DNA of 64,000 bases from the NCBI GenBank assembly GCA_022843485.1, contig JALHNM010000001.1, positions 558,001 through 622,000 on the forward strand, written 5' to 3'. Under the pieces are notes generated by a model. That model was given only the letters and a program-made list of their open reading frames with translations. It was not told the origin of the DNA and did no database searches. Positions 33,837 through 42,427 of this stretch are shown here, one piece after another (positions within the stretch are counted from its first letter, which is position 1; the number at the start of each line of letters is the position of its first letter). A program made the translations under genes and the position numbers. The stretch comes from Fimbriimonadaceae bacterium (lineage in GTDB: Bacteria; Armatimonadota; Fimbriimonadia; Fimbriimonadales; Fimbriimonadaceae).

Positions 33837-34421
33837 ATGGCCGGGCGAGTCGGGGTGCTGGCGGTACAGGGCGACTTCGAGCGGCATTGCGACTCGTTTC
33901 GCCGGGCAGGCGCGCCGCCCGTCGCCGAGGTCAGGACCCCTGCTGACCTAGACGGCGTCGACCGGCTCGTGATCCCTGGCGGGGAGAGCACGACCGTGGG
34001 GATGCTGCTCGAACGCTACGGGCTCGCGGCGGCGATCCGTGACCGTGTCGCCGCCGGAATGCCCGTCTGGGGTACCTGCATGGGCCTCATCCTGCTGGCC
34101 CGGGAGGTCGAGGGTCGCCTCCAACCCACGCTCGGGCTGCTCGACGTCACCGTCCGGCGCAACGCCTTCGGAGCCCAGGTCAACAGCTTCGAGGACGAGG
34201 TCGAGGTGGCAGGCGTCGGGAGCCCGGTGCTCGGGGTCTTTATCAGAGCCCCCATCGTCACCCGGATCGGCCCGGGGGTCGAGACCTTGGCCCGTTACGG
34301 GGGACAGGTCGTCGCCGTTCGGTCCGGGGCGGTGGTCGGGACCTCGTTCCACCCGGAGCTGACGGACGACACACGGCTCCATACGTGGTTCCTCGGGCTG
34401 GAGACGGCCCCCGAAAAGTAA
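33837..34421 (+). CDS. pdxT: Pyridoxal 5'-phosphate synthase glutaminase subunit PdxT
   Basis: Delivers ammonia to PdxS for vitamin B6 synthesis. Of 194 aa, full length. Class-I-like glutaminase motifs: RLVIPGGESTT, the nucleophile in WGTCMGLILLA, and the His-Glu pair in SFHPELTDD. The synthase partner pdxS is not adjacent, unlike many bacteria. Leaderless promoter just upstream, terminator just downstream, so monocistronic. Confidence 0.93.
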   Translation: MAGRVGVLAVQGDFERHCDSFRRAGAPPVAEVRTPADLDGVDRLVIPGGESTTVGMLLERYGLAAAIRDRVAAGMPVWGTCMGLILLAREVEGRLQPTLGLLDVTVRRNAFGAQVNSFEDEVEVAGVGSPVLGVFIRAPIVTRIGPGVETLARYGGQVVAVRSGAVVGTSFHPELTDDTRLHTWFLGLETAPEK

Positions 34422-34424
34422 AGT

Positions 34425-34458
34425 GCCCCGCTCTCGAGGGCAGAGAGACGGGGCTTGG
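34425..34458 (+). terminator. Terminator after pdxT
   Basis: GCCCCGCTCTC-7 nt-GAGAGACGGGGC (one bulged base), followed by TTGG. Confidence 0.7.
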
Positions 34459-34536
34459 TTCGGGGGAGGAGAAAATCGTGTCCTGGTGGTGAGACTGACC
34501 CCCCACGCGCCGTGTTCCGTTCGGCGGAGACTTTTT

Positions 34537-35559
34537 TCAGACTTTTTTGCCGGGAGGGACGGGACTGAACGTGGACCACACGTTCCCCCCGACGAGCCGC
34601 GATTGGACGGGCACGAGCTCGAGCCCCTCTGGCAATCGGAGCGGGAGGCCCTCGCCGAACGTCTTCGTGCCGGTGAACAGCTCCAGCCGGTCGGCGACGC
34701 CCGCCTCGGCGAAGCGTGAGATCGTCGTCGGCCCGCCTTCCACTAGCACCCCGACGAGGCCCATCTCGTATAGCGTCGAGACAAGGGAGCAAGGATGGAG
34801 GTCGGCCTCGGTCTGACGGTCGTGGCGCTTCACCCCCTGCGAGACGAGCCAGACCGTCCGGCCCTCCTGCCCAAAGGCCCGTTCCTCACCGGTCAAACGG
34901 CCGCCCGGATCGACGATGACCCTAACGGGCTCGTTCACGACCTTCTTGGACCGTACCGTGAGCGAGGGGTCGTCGGCCACGACCGTCTTCCACCCGACGA
35001 GGACCGCCCCCATCTCCGCGCGCAGGAGCCGGGCCCGCTCGCGGGCTTTCTCGGTCGTGATCCACTTCGACGACCCGTCCGGTTTGGCCATGTAGCCGTC
35101 CGTCGTGATCGCGGCCTTGAGGGTGACGTAGACCCTGCGTCTGCGGACGGCGGTGAGGAAGACGGTGTTCGCCTCCTCGGCGTCCGCGGTCAGGACGCCG
35201 GTCTGAACCTCGATCCCGGCCTCCCGGAGCCGCTGGACGCCACCCGCTGCGGTCGGGTTCGGGTCCTCAGAAGCGACGAACACGCGGCGAACCCTGGCTT
35301 CCACGAGGGCGTCGGCGCAGGGCGGAGTGCGGCCATGGTGGGCGCACGGCTCGAGGGTGACGTAGACTTCGGCCCCTTGGGCCCGCCGGCCGGCCCGGGT
35401 CAGAGCGACCGCCTCCGCGTGGGGCGCTCCGGCTCGCTCATGGTGCCCCTCGCCCACGACCTTGCCGTCGAGCACGATCACGCACCCCACGTGGGGATTG
35501 GGGGCCGGATAGCCCTGTTCCGAGAGCGCGATGGCCCTCCGCATGAAGCGTAGTTCCAC
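34537..35559 (-). CDS. ribD: Bifunctional riboflavin biosynthesis deaminase/reductase RibD
   Basis: Two consecutive riboflavin steps. Of 340 aa. Deaminase domain: APNPHVGCVIV, the zinc/catalytic GAPHAEAVAL, and TLEPCAHHGRTPPC. Reductase domain from ~145: YVTLKAAITTDGYMA, GSSKWIT, AVLVGWKTVVADDPSLTVR, and VLVEGGPTTISRF. The start is GTG 35559, 6 bases after the preceding gene. It ends the aroK...ribD operon. Two AAAAAAGTCT repeats straddle its stop codon. Confidence 0.95.
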   Translation of the reverse strand: MELRFMRRAIALSEQGYPAPNPHVGCVIVLDGKVVGEGHHERAGAPHAEAVALTRAGRRAQGAEVYVTLEPCAHHGRTPPCADALVEARVRRVFVASEDPNPTAAGGVQRLREAGIEVQTGVLTADAEEANTVFLTAVRRRRVYVTLKAAITTDGYMAKPDGSSKWITTEKARERARLLRAEMGAVLVGWKTVVADDPSLTVRSKKVVNEPVRVIVDPGGRLTGEERAFGQEGRTVWLVSQGVKRHDRQTEADLHPCSLVSTLYEMGLVGVLVEGGPTTISRFAEAGVADRLELFTGTKTFGEGLPLRLPEGLELVPVQSRLVGGNVWSTFSPVPPGKKV

Positions 35560-35565
35560 GGCCGT

Positions 35566-35862
35566 TTAGCCTTGTTTGTCGCGGTGGTCCTTCAAAGTGG
35601 CCTCGATGAGGGAGCGCACGTTCTGCCGTTCCAACTCGAGGATCTCCCGTCTGGCTTGGCGTACCGTGAGCCAGGCGAGACCGGCGACCACCACCCAGGT
35701 GCCCGCGGTCGCCCCGAAGTAGAGCAGCACGCGCTGTCCCCAGCGAGCCTGGAGGACGCGGTCGGCGCCTCGATCCGGCCGGGGGCCTACCACGATCGGC
35801 CACGCGAGCATGAGCAGCAGGCCGAGTACGAGGAAGGCCGTCGTCAGGACCTTAAGGCGCAC
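35566..35862 (-). CDS. Small two-helix membrane protein
   Basis: Of 98 aa from GTG 35862, overlapping the 3' end of rpe by 19 bases. Two hydrophobic helices (VLTTAFLVLGLLLMLAWPIV; FGATAGTWVVVAGLAWLTV), then a charged cytoplasmic helix (RQARREILELERQNVRSLIE). No known family. The tight overlap marks it as part of the aroK-ribD operon. Confidence 0.7.
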   Translation of the reverse strand: MRLKVLTTAFLVLGLLLMLAWPIVVGPRPDRGADRVLQARWGQRVLLYFGATAGTWVVVAGLAWLTVRQARREILELERQNVRSLIEATLKDHRDKQG

Positions 35863-36497
35863 GCGTCCCTCAGCGTTCGCATACTGCCTTCTACGCTCGC
35901 CGACCGCAGAAGGTAACTTCCCGCCACAAAAGTTGTCGCACCCGCGTCCCAGAGCGGGCCGATGGTCTGGTCGTCGACCCCGCCGTCCACTTCGATCTCG
36001 AGGTTCGGGCGGAGCTCCCGGAGGCGACGGACCTTCTCGATACAGGCGGTGATCAGGCTTTGGCCGCCCCAACCGGGGTTGACGGTCATCACGAGGGCCA
36101 CGTCGATGACGTCGAGCAGGGGGAAGAGGGCCTCGACGGGCGTGCCCGGGTTGATCGCGACCCCTGCGCCTAAGCCCTCGGCCCGGAGGGTTTGGGCGAG
36201 ACGATGGGCGTGGGGCGTCGCCTCCGCGTGGAAGACGATCCGCTCGCACCCCGCCTCGGCGAACGCGGCGAAGTGGCGGTCCGGGGTCAGGGTCATGAGG
36301 TGCGCCTCGAAGCGCGTCTTCCCGAGCGGGCGGAGGCTCTCGACCAGGGCGGCGCCGAACGTGATCGGCGGCACGAACTGCCCGTCCATCACGTCGAAGT
36401 GGATCCAATCGGCCCCCGCCGCGATCATCTCCGCGACCGCCGAACGGTAGTCCGAAGGGTCGCTCGACAGGATCGATGGGGCGATCTGGGGGGTCAG
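35844..36497 (-). CDS. rpe: Ribulose-phosphate 3-epimerase, probable CTG start
   Basis: Pentose-phosphate enzyme. Of 217 aa if read from CTG 36497. Core motifs: IAPSILSSD (with the active-site Ser), DWIHFDVMDGQFVPPITFG, EAHLMT, VMTVNPGWGGQ, and EVDGGVDDQTIG. The first ordinary start, ATG 36428, would delete the essential IAPSILSSD strand; between it and the preceding stop the only candidate start is CTG. That CTG overlaps the kinase-like gene's stop as CTGA, the same geometry as the GTGA and ATGA junctions elsewhere in this operon. Confidence 0.9.
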   Translation of the reverse strand: MTPQIAPSILSSDPSDYRSAVAEMIAAGADWIHFDVMDGQFVPPITFGAALVESLRPLGKTRFEAHLMTLTPDRHFAAFAEAGCERIVFHAEATPHAHRLAQTLRAEGLGAGVAINPGTPVEALFPLLDVIDVALVMTVNPGWGGQSLITACIEKVRRLRELRPNLEIEVDGGVDDQTIGPLWDAGATTFVAGSYLLRSASVEGSMRTLRDACALRS

Positions 36498-38221
36498 GGC
36501 CGTGGCGTCACCTCCGCCCGCTGCGTCTGCTGGCTCACGAGGTCGCCGTTGAAGAACACTCGGAAGAGCGCCTCGCGGCCGTAGCCGTCGGCTGAAGCCT
36601 CGAAGGTCTCCCCTCCAGCGTGCTCCCCTTCGTAGATCGTCTTCGTCTCTCGGTCGTCGGTCATATCGACTCGGACTTGGACCTTCGCTTGGCCGATCGG
36701 CATCGTCAGGCTGATCTTGTAGGTGTAAAGCCCGGGTTCAGGCTCGCCGGGCACGGGTTCGTCCCCGTTGCTGACCCGGAGACGGACGCTCGACCCTCGC
36801 TCGAGCTTCTTGCCCGCCGGCGGGTTCTGGGAGATCACCATCCCGGCCGGGACGTCTTTGGACCGGGCTCGGGTGACCTGGTCGGCAACCTTGAGATCGA
36901 CCGAGGCGAGCACCCGCTCCGACTCTTGGACGGAGCGGCCTCGGAGGTCGGGGACCTCGATGAAGCGGCCGCCCGCGCTGAGGGTCACTTCGATCGATCC
37001 CCCTTGCTTCGCGTTCTTGCGCCCGGGTGGGGGGTTCTGGTCCAGCACGATCCCGACCGGGAACTCCTCGCTCGCCTGGCGCCCGCCGGGGTTCAACCGA
37101 AGGCCGGCCTTCTCCAGCGATGTCCGGGCCTGGGCTTCCGGCATCCCGACGACGTTCGGGACGTCGATGAGTCGTGGGGCGTTGAAGTTGAAGAACGCCC
37201 ACCCGCCGATCGCGAGCGCGACGAGCGCCGTGGTGGAGTAGACGATGGCGGCGAGCCAGGCAGGGACGCCGTCCGAGTCTTGCCGTGCGGGTCGGGTCGG
37301 GACCTTCTCCGGGGCCGCGGTCGGCTCCTCGACGGGCACGGCGACGCGTGGCGGCGTGGCCTCGACTCGCTGGATCGGCCAGGTCAGCGGGCGACCGAAG
37401 CGCAAGGCGTCCTGGATGGCCCGCAGGTCGGCCAAGAGGCGCGTGGCGTCGGGGTAGCGGTCGCGTGCCGACTTCGCCATGCAGGTCTTGACGAGCTCGT
37501 CCAGGGCAAGTGGCACCGAGGGGTTGACGGCGCGCAGGCTCGGGTAGGCGGCTTCGGCGTGCTTGCGGGCGATGGCCGCGCTTGAGTCCCCGGGGTAAGG
37601 GGCGCGCCCCGCCAGCATCTGGTAGAGCAGGACGCCGAGGGCGTACACGTCCGTGGCGGGCGAGGGCATCTCCCCTGCCGTGACCTCGGGCGCCAGGTAG
37701 GGAGCCATGCCCTTCAGCATCACGAGCCCCGCCGTCGGGCTGTTCGGGTAGGTCTCCCAGAATCCGGTCATGGCGAGCTTGACCGTGCCCGATGGGTGGA
37801 GGAGCACGTTCCGGCTGCTTAGGTCGCCGTGGACCATCCCGCCCTGGTGGACGCGGATGAGCGCCTCGGCGATCTGGATCGCGGTGCTGAGCGCGAGTTG
37901 GATCGAGAACGAGGCGAGCCGCTGGATCCGCTCGTCCAAGGTCGTGCCTGGAACGAACTCACAGACGAGGAACGCCTCTTGCCCTTCGACGACCGTCTCC
38001 TGGACCCGCTCGAGCGTCGGGTGATCGATCTCGTGGAGGCGCTCGACGTGCGCCCGGAGGGCACGGACGAAGGCGGGGTCTTGGGCGAACGCCGGTTCGA
38101 GCACCCGGAGGCGCGCCTCGCGGCCGGTCTGCCTATCGAGTGCGCGGTAGGACGCGAAGATCGGGCTGGAGTCCAGCTCTTGCTCCGGCTCGTACCGGCC
38201 TCCCAGCACCCCTCCGATCAC
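36494..38221 (-). CDS. PASTA-domain protein with a kinase-like domain lacking catalytic residues (pseudokinase)
   Basis: Of 575 aa. Kinase-like domain at residues ~8-270, one helix near 325-345, and two PASTA domains (~352-420: DVPNVVGMPEAQART...; ~424-492: EVPDLRGRSVQESERV...), then a beta-rich tail. The fold markers APYLAPE and DVYALG are kept, but the Gly-rich loop is absent, the ATP lysine is Arg39, HRD is HGD (131-133) and DFG is MTG (151-153). Phosphotransfer is therefore unlikely. PASTA kinases sense peptidoglycan; this one may act as a scaffold. GTG start overlaps the upstream stop. Confidence 0.87.
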   Translation of the reverse strand: MIGGVLGGRYEPEQELDSSPIFASYRALDRQTGREARLRVLEPAFAQDPAFVRALRAHVERLHEIDHPTLERVQETVVEGQEAFLVCEFVPGTTLDERIQRLASFSIQLALSTAIQIAEALIRVHQGGMVHGDLSSRNVLLHPSGTVKLAMTGFWETYPNSPTAGLVMLKGMAPYLAPEVTAGEMPSPATDVYALGVLLYQMLAGRAPYPGDSSAAIARKHAEAAYPSLRAVNPSVPLALDELVKTCMAKSARDRYPDATRLLADLRAIQDALRFGRPLTWPIQRVEATPPRVAVPVEEPTAAPEKVPTRPARQDSDGVPAWLAAIVYSTTALVALAIGGWAFFNFNAPRLIDVPNVVGMPEAQARTSLEKAGLRLNPGGRQASEEFPVGIVLDQNPPPGRKNAKQGGSIEVTLSAGGRFIEVPDLRGRSVQESERVLASVDLKVADQVTRARSKDVPAGMVISQNPPAGKKLERGSSVRLRVSNGDEPVPGEPEPGLYTYKISLTMPIGQAKVQVRVDMTDDRETKTIYEGEHAGGETFEASADGYGREALFRVFFNGDLVSQQTQRAEVTPRP

Positions 38222-38421
38222 GGGTCGTCCTCCGGGGGGACGAACGCGAGGGCGACGGCGGCCACGAGGAGTCCCAGCGACAGCCAGGGCACGGGAGAGG
38301 CGTCGAGCGCCCGCACGTACGCCGAGGGGTCGCCGAAGAAGTAGGCGTACTGGCTCGCGAAATAGCCCCCTGCCAGGAGCAGGACACCGACCAGCGTCAC
38401 GGCGAGCCGAACCGTCTTCAT
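38218..38421 (-). CDS. Small two-helix membrane protein
   Basis: Of 67 aa. Two hydrophobic helices (RLAVTLVGVLLLAGGYFASQ and WLSLGLLVAAVALAFV) joined by a short outer loop. It overlaps aroB upstream (ATGA) and the pseudokinase downstream (GTGA), so it is firmly part of the operon. No recognised family; a partner of the PASTA protein is a guess. Confidence 0.7.
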   Translation of the reverse strand: MKTVRLAVTLVGVLLLAGGYFASQYAYFFGDPSAYVRALDASPVPWLSLGLLVAAVALAFVPPEDDP

Positions 38422-39446
38422 GGACCTTTGAGCACGGAAAGGACGTCCGATTCAGGCACGTCCGTCACCAGTCTACACTCCCCGACCCTGGTAAGAAGGC
38501 TGAAGGCCAGGTGGGGGCCTGTCGCCTTCTTCTTGTCCCGACGCATCCTTTCGACCAAACGTTCCGGCGAGAGCCCGGCAGGGACTTCGGTCGGCAGCCC
38601 TTGGGCCTGGAGCCCGGCCTGGAGCCTGTCGGTCGTGCCCGCGGGGGTCAGGCCGATGCGCTCCCCGACCTTGGCCTCGGCGACCATCCCGATCGCCACC
38701 GCCTCGCCGTGGGTCAGCCCCTGGTACTCGAGCTCTGCCTCGATCGCGTGGCCGATGGTGTGCCCGAAGTTCAGGGCCGCTCGGTAGCCCAGCGTCTCGT
38801 GCTCATCGGCGGCGACGACGTCGGCCTTGAGCCTGACGCACCGCCAGACGACGTCTTCGCAGGGTCGGTCGGGGGCGAGGGGCTCCGCCTCGAGCCGGCC
38901 GAGGAGGTCGGGATCGAGGATCGCCCCGTACTTCCACACTTCGGCCGCTCCGCAAAGCCACTCGCGGGCCGGAAGGGTCGTGAGGAACTCGGTGGCAAGT
39001 TCGACCCGGCTGGGCGGCCAGAACGCGCCCGCGAGGTTCTTCCCGGACGGCAGGTCGATCCCCACTTTGCCCCCGACCGAGCTATCGACCATCGCGAGCA
39101 GGGAGGTGGGGATCTGGACGGCATCGACCCCCCGCATGTAGACCGCGGCGGCGAAGCCGGCTAAGTCGCCGACCACCCCGCCGCCGAACGCGACGACCGT
39201 CGATTTCCGCGTCGCTCCCTCCTCGGCGAGCCAGTCGAGCGTCCTTCCGAGCGCATCCATCGACTTCGTCGCCTCGCCCGCAGGATGGACCAGCAGGTGG
39301 GGGAGGCTCTTGAGCTCGGCCGCGTAGTGGCGGGCAAGGTTGGCGTCCGTGACCCAGTAGCCCTCACCCCAGGCTTTGAACACGACGGCCGGCGTGGCCT
39401 CGGCGACCTCGTAGGCCCCCCGGCTGTGGGTGACGGTCACGGGCAC
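38418..39446 (-). CDS. aroB: 3-Dehydroquinate synthase
   Basis: Second step of the shikimate pathway, NAD- and metal-dependent. Of 342 aa. GGGVVGDLAGFAAAVYMRG, QIPTSLLAMVDSSVGGKVGIDLPSGKN (read in two parts), AEVWKYGAI, and the metal site LNFGHTIGHAIE with GEAVAIGM are intact. GTG 39446 overlaps aroK by 10 bases, so the two consecutive-pathway genes are coupled. Confidence 0.95.
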   Translation of the reverse strand: MPVTVTHSRGAYEVAEATPAVVFKAWGEGYWVTDANLARHYAAELKSLPHLLVHPAGEATKSMDALGRTLDWLAEEGATRKSTVVAFGGGVVGDLAGFAAAVYMRGVDAVQIPTSLLAMVDSSVGGKVGIDLPSGKNLAGAFWPPSRVELATEFLTTLPAREWLCGAAEVWKYGAILDPDLLGRLEAEPLAPDRPCEDVVWRCVRLKADVVAADEHETLGYRAALNFGHTIGHAIEAELEYQGLTHGEAVAIGMVAEAKVGERIGLTPAGTTDRLQAGLQAQGLPTEVPAGLSPERLVERMRRDKKKATGPHLAFSLLTRVGECRLVTDVPESDVLSVLKGP

Positions 39447-39955
39447 GCGACGAGGGCCTCCAGCACCCGGTCGACGACGGTCTCAGTGGGTTCATCGGCC
39501 ACGACGACCCGGAGGTCGGCCTGTTCGTAGAGTGGCCTGCGTTCGGTAAGGATGCGCTCGACCCGCTCTGGCCAATCCTCGGCCTCAAGCAGGGGCCGTC
39601 GGTTCGTCGTGGTGCCGAGCCTGGCGAGAAGGGTGGCGAGCGCGACGTCGAGGAAGACGACGGTGCCGAGCCGCCTCATCTGGACCCAGTTCTCGGGTCG
39701 TAGAACGATCCCGCCACCCGTGGCCAAGATGCGCGGGGCGGGCTCGAGGTCGCAAAGCACCCGGGTCTCGTGCTGGCGGAACGCCTGCTCCCCGTAGTAG
39801 GCGAACCAGCTGTGGATCGACCGCCCGAGGGCTCGTTCCAGGAGTTTGTCGGTGTCTTGGAACGGCACGTCGAGCCGGGCCGCGAGCTCGCGGCCGATCG
39901 TGCTCTTCCCGCTCCCCATCATCCCGACGAGGATGACCCCTGCGCCTTCTGACAT
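39437..39955 (-). CDS. aroK: Shikimate kinase
   Basis: Phosphorylates shikimate with ATP. Of 172 aa. P-loop VGMMGSGKSTIG, the DTDKLLE shikimate site, FRQHETRVL, and LATGGGIVLR are standard. ATG 39955 sits immediately after the terminator of the pil operon; an in-frame GTG nine codons upstream lies inside that terminator and is less likely. It heads the aroK-aroB-38218-36494-rpe-35566-ribD operon. Confidence 0.94.
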   Translation of the reverse strand: MSEGAGVILVGMMGSGKSTIGRELAARLDVPFQDTDKLLERALGRSIHSWFAYYGEQAFRQHETRVLCDLEPAPRILATGGGIVLRPENWVQMRRLGTVVFLDVALATLLARLGTTTNRRPLLEAEDWPERVERILTERRPLYEQADLRVVVADEPTETVVDRVLEALVACP

Positions 39956-39960
39956 AGAAT

Positions 39961-39988
39961 AAGGCGGTGGCCTGTTGGCCACCGCCTT
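39961..39988 (-). terminator. Terminator of the pilM-pilQ operon
   Basis: Perfect 12-bp stem AAGGCGGTGGCC/GGCCACCGCCTT with a 4-nt loop, followed on the minus strand by ATTCT. It abuts the aroK start codon. Confidence 0.85.
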
Positions 39989-40015
39989 GGAGGATACTCG
40001 CCTCCGGGAGCGTCC

Positions 40016-41623
40016 TTAGGGTTCGAGCCCGAACTCGTCGTCCTTGACGACGGTCGGCGTGACGAACACGAGGAGTTCGCCGCTCGACTTACGCTCGTCC
40101 CGTCCCCGGAAGAGCTGCCCGATGATCGGGATGTCGCTGAGGACCGGGATCCGCTTGACGGTGTAAGTGTCGGCCTTAGTCGTGAACCCAGCGAGCGCGA
40201 TGGTCTCGCCGTCCTTGACGATGGTGGCGAGCTGGATCCGCTGACTGGTCGTGTTCGGGATCCGGATACCGTCCGGGCCGACCGACTCGCCGGTGATCTG
40301 GGTGATCGTGGGCGTGAGGGTCATGGCGATGGTGCCGTCGTTGTTGATACGGGGCCGGACAGCGAGCGAGGTCGCGGCGTTGAACGGGGTCGGCTGGAAG
40401 AAGGTCTGGGTCCCGCTCGGGCCGTTGTTGATGACCGGGATGAAGATCGTCGTCTGGATGACCTGTTCGACGAGGGCCGGCTGGTTGTTGGGCGTCCTCA
40501 CGAGCGGGGCGGTGACGGTGCGTCCCCAGCCGTTGTTCATGAGCGTCCTCAGTCGGGTGCTGATGTTCCCTGTCGAGTAGTTGAAGAAGACGGGGTCGCC
40601 GGACCGGGCGAACTCGCCGGGCCGGACGCCCGCGAAGATCGTGCCGCGGCTATAGAGCCAGTCGATACCGAGGGCTCGATCGAAGTTGGAGGTCGTGGCG
40701 ATGAACTCGACCTTGATGACGACCTGCTTGGGCTGCTGGTCGAACTGTTCGACGAGCCGCTCGAACTCCCGGATGGCCTCTTCGGAGCCGGTGACGATGA
40801 AGGAGTTGTCGGTCGGGTCGTAGATGACGCGGGTGATGCCGGTCGGGACGAGGCCCTGGCCGCCTTGGAGCTGGCCGACTCCGCCGCCCTGCTGGCCACC
40901 GACGCCGCCGCCCTGCTGTCCGCCGAGGCCACCGCCGCCGCCGGGGGTCCCGCCGACCTGTTGCGCCCCTTCGCCCGGGAGCACGATGCCTCGTGCGCCT
41001 TCGACCCGGTTGTTGACCTGGTTCTGGGTGAGCGGGGTGGAGAGGACCTGGTTCGCGGGGACGCCCCAGTTCTGGATCTGGGTGGGGGCGGCCTTGTAGG
41101 GGCTCGTATCGCGCTGGATGCGGTCGAGCGCCTTGTTGAGTTCGGCGATGTCGCCGGGGAGGTTGAGCGGGCTCTCGCCCGCAAGGATGGCGATCACGGT
41201 GGCGGGGTCGCCCTTCATCAGGCGGATCCGGCGGAGCACGTTCGGCCGCCCGACGATGGGTTCAGCGGCCGGGGCCACGGCCGGCACCTCGGTCGGCCGG
41301 TCGCCGGCCCGGATGATGAAGACACCGTTCTCGTCCTGCTGCGCCCAGCCCCCCGCCGCCTTCGTGATGTACTCGATCGCCTCTTCCGCAGTGCGGTCGA
41401 CGAGCTTGAGCGTGATCTTGTTGAACGGCTTCTCGCCCGCCTCGATGATGAACTGCAGGCCCGTCTGAAGCGAGATCGCTTGGACGGCGGACCTGAGGTC
41501 GGCTTCCTGCAGGTTGAGGTCGAGGCGCTTCGCCAGAGCGCTGCTCTGGGCGAAGGCGAGGGTCAAGCAGGCCGTCGCCACCATAACGGTGGCCAGGGCC
41601 CGCGCAAGCATCCGTGATCGCAT
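40016..41623 (-). CDS. pilQ: Type IV pilus secretin PilQ
   Basis: Outer-membrane pore for the pilus. Of 535 aa. Signal peptide (ends TLAFAQS), STN-like domain (residues ~33-105), a secretin N1 domain interrupted by a Gly/Gln-rich linker (GGQQGGGVGGQQGGGVG, ~235-260), and the C-terminal secretin barrel with VPVLSDIPIIGQLFRG and the closing LLVFVTPTVV. Shorter than proteobacterial PilQ because AMIN domains are missing. Last gene of the operon. Confidence 0.93.
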   Translation of the reverse strand: MRSRMLARALATVMVATACLTLAFAQSSALAKRLDLNLQEADLRSAVQAISLQTGLQFIIEAGEKPFNKITLKLVDRTAEEAIEYITKAAGGWAQQDENGVFIIRAGDRPTEVPAVAPAAEPIVGRPNVLRRIRLMKGDPATVIAILAGESPLNLPGDIAELNKALDRIQRDTSPYKAAPTQIQNWGVPANQVLSTPLTQNQVNNRVEGARGIVLPGEGAQQVGGTPGGGGGLGGQQGGGVGGQQGGGVGQLQGGQGLVPTGITRVIYDPTDNSFIVTGSEEAIREFERLVEQFDQQPKQVVIKVEFIATTSNFDRALGIDWLYSRGTIFAGVRPGEFARSGDPVFFNYSTGNISTRLRTLMNNGWGRTVTAPLVRTPNNQPALVEQVIQTTIFIPVINNGPSGTQTFFQPTPFNAATSLAVRPRINNDGTIAMTLTPTITQITGESVGPDGIRIPNTTSQRIQLATIVKDGETIALAGFTTKADTYTVKRIPVLSDIPIIGQLFRGRDERKSSGELLVFVTPTVVKDDEFGLEP

Positions 41624-41671
41624 CCTTTTCCTATGTCCTCTTCAATCGAATCGTTGGGGCTGGGCCCGGCT

Positions 41672-42352
41672 TTATCGGCCGAAGCCTCCTCCGCCGCCGC
41701 CTCCGAAGCCGCCGCCACCGCCGCCGAAGCCTCCGCCGCCGCCTCCGAAGCCGCCTCCGCCGAAGCCGCCGCTACCGCCGCTGCCGCCTCCAAAGCCGCC
41801 GCCGCCGAAGCCGCCACCGCCTCCGAAGCCGCCGCCACCGCCGCCCCCACCGAGGCCACCGAGGCCGGAGAGCGTGGACTGCTCGGGCGGGGTGGTGATG
41901 TCGGCTTGGCCGGACAGGATAGCGACGATGAGCTGCGGGTCGGCCTTCTTCACCCGGATCTTGACGGTCGGGTTCGTCGTCTCGGTGGGCGTCGCCGTCT
42001 CCGGGGTGGTCGACGGGTTGACCGTCGTCGCCGGGCGGACGAAGATGATGTAGACGCCGCCTTCGATCCGGTAGGTGGCGTTGACCTGGTTCAAGACGTT
42101 GCGAAGGGCGGTCTCGAACGGGACGTCCCGCAGGCTCACCGTGACCGTGCCCTGGACGTCCTGGGAGACGCTGTAGTTCGCCTGGACGGCCCGGAAGATG
42201 ATCTTAAGGGCGTCCCGGATGTCGGCTTGGTCGAGCTCCAGGCTCGGGATCGTCTGCCCTCGGACGTCCTGTTGGGCGCTCGCCAGGATGGGTGTCGTCA
42301 CGAGGCCCGCCATCACGGCGAGGGTCGTCAGGGTTGCCAGTTTGATCTTCAT
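41672..42352 (-). CDS. Exported STN (secretin/TonB short N-terminal) domain protein with Gly-rich tail
   Basis: Of 226 aa. Signal peptide ending LASAQQ; one STN/secretin N0-like domain at ~35-105 (IPSLELDQADIRDALKIIF, VTVSLRDVPFETALRNVL, YRIEGGVYIIFV). The last ~65 residues are almost only Gly with Phe (GFGGGG units). It lies between the pilP-like gene and pilQ and probably associates with the secretin ring. The C-terminal secretin barrel is absent, so it is not a secretin itself. Confidence 0.8.
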   Translation of the reverse strand: MKIKLATLTTLAVMAGLVTTPILASAQQDVRGQTIPSLELDQADIRDALKIIFRAVQANYSVSQDVQGTVTVSLRDVPFETALRNVLNQVNATYRIEGGVYIIFVRPATTVNPSTTPETATPTETTNPTVKIRVKKADPQLIVAILSGQADITTPPEQSTLSGLGGLGGGGGGGGFGGGGGFGGGGFGGGSGGSGGFGGGGFGGGGGGFGGGGGGFGGGGGGGFGR

Positions 42353-42427
42353 CGTCGGTCTCCGTACTTGAGTAGATGTCCCAATCGGCGTTGCGCTACG
42401 TCGTTTTTACCCCTTTCGTCGTCCGGC

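Noticed and set aside
41672-41880. GCC-rich microsatellite as a possible phase-variation tract
   Set aside because: Units are whole codons for Gly and Phe, so slippage would change tail length but not the frame.
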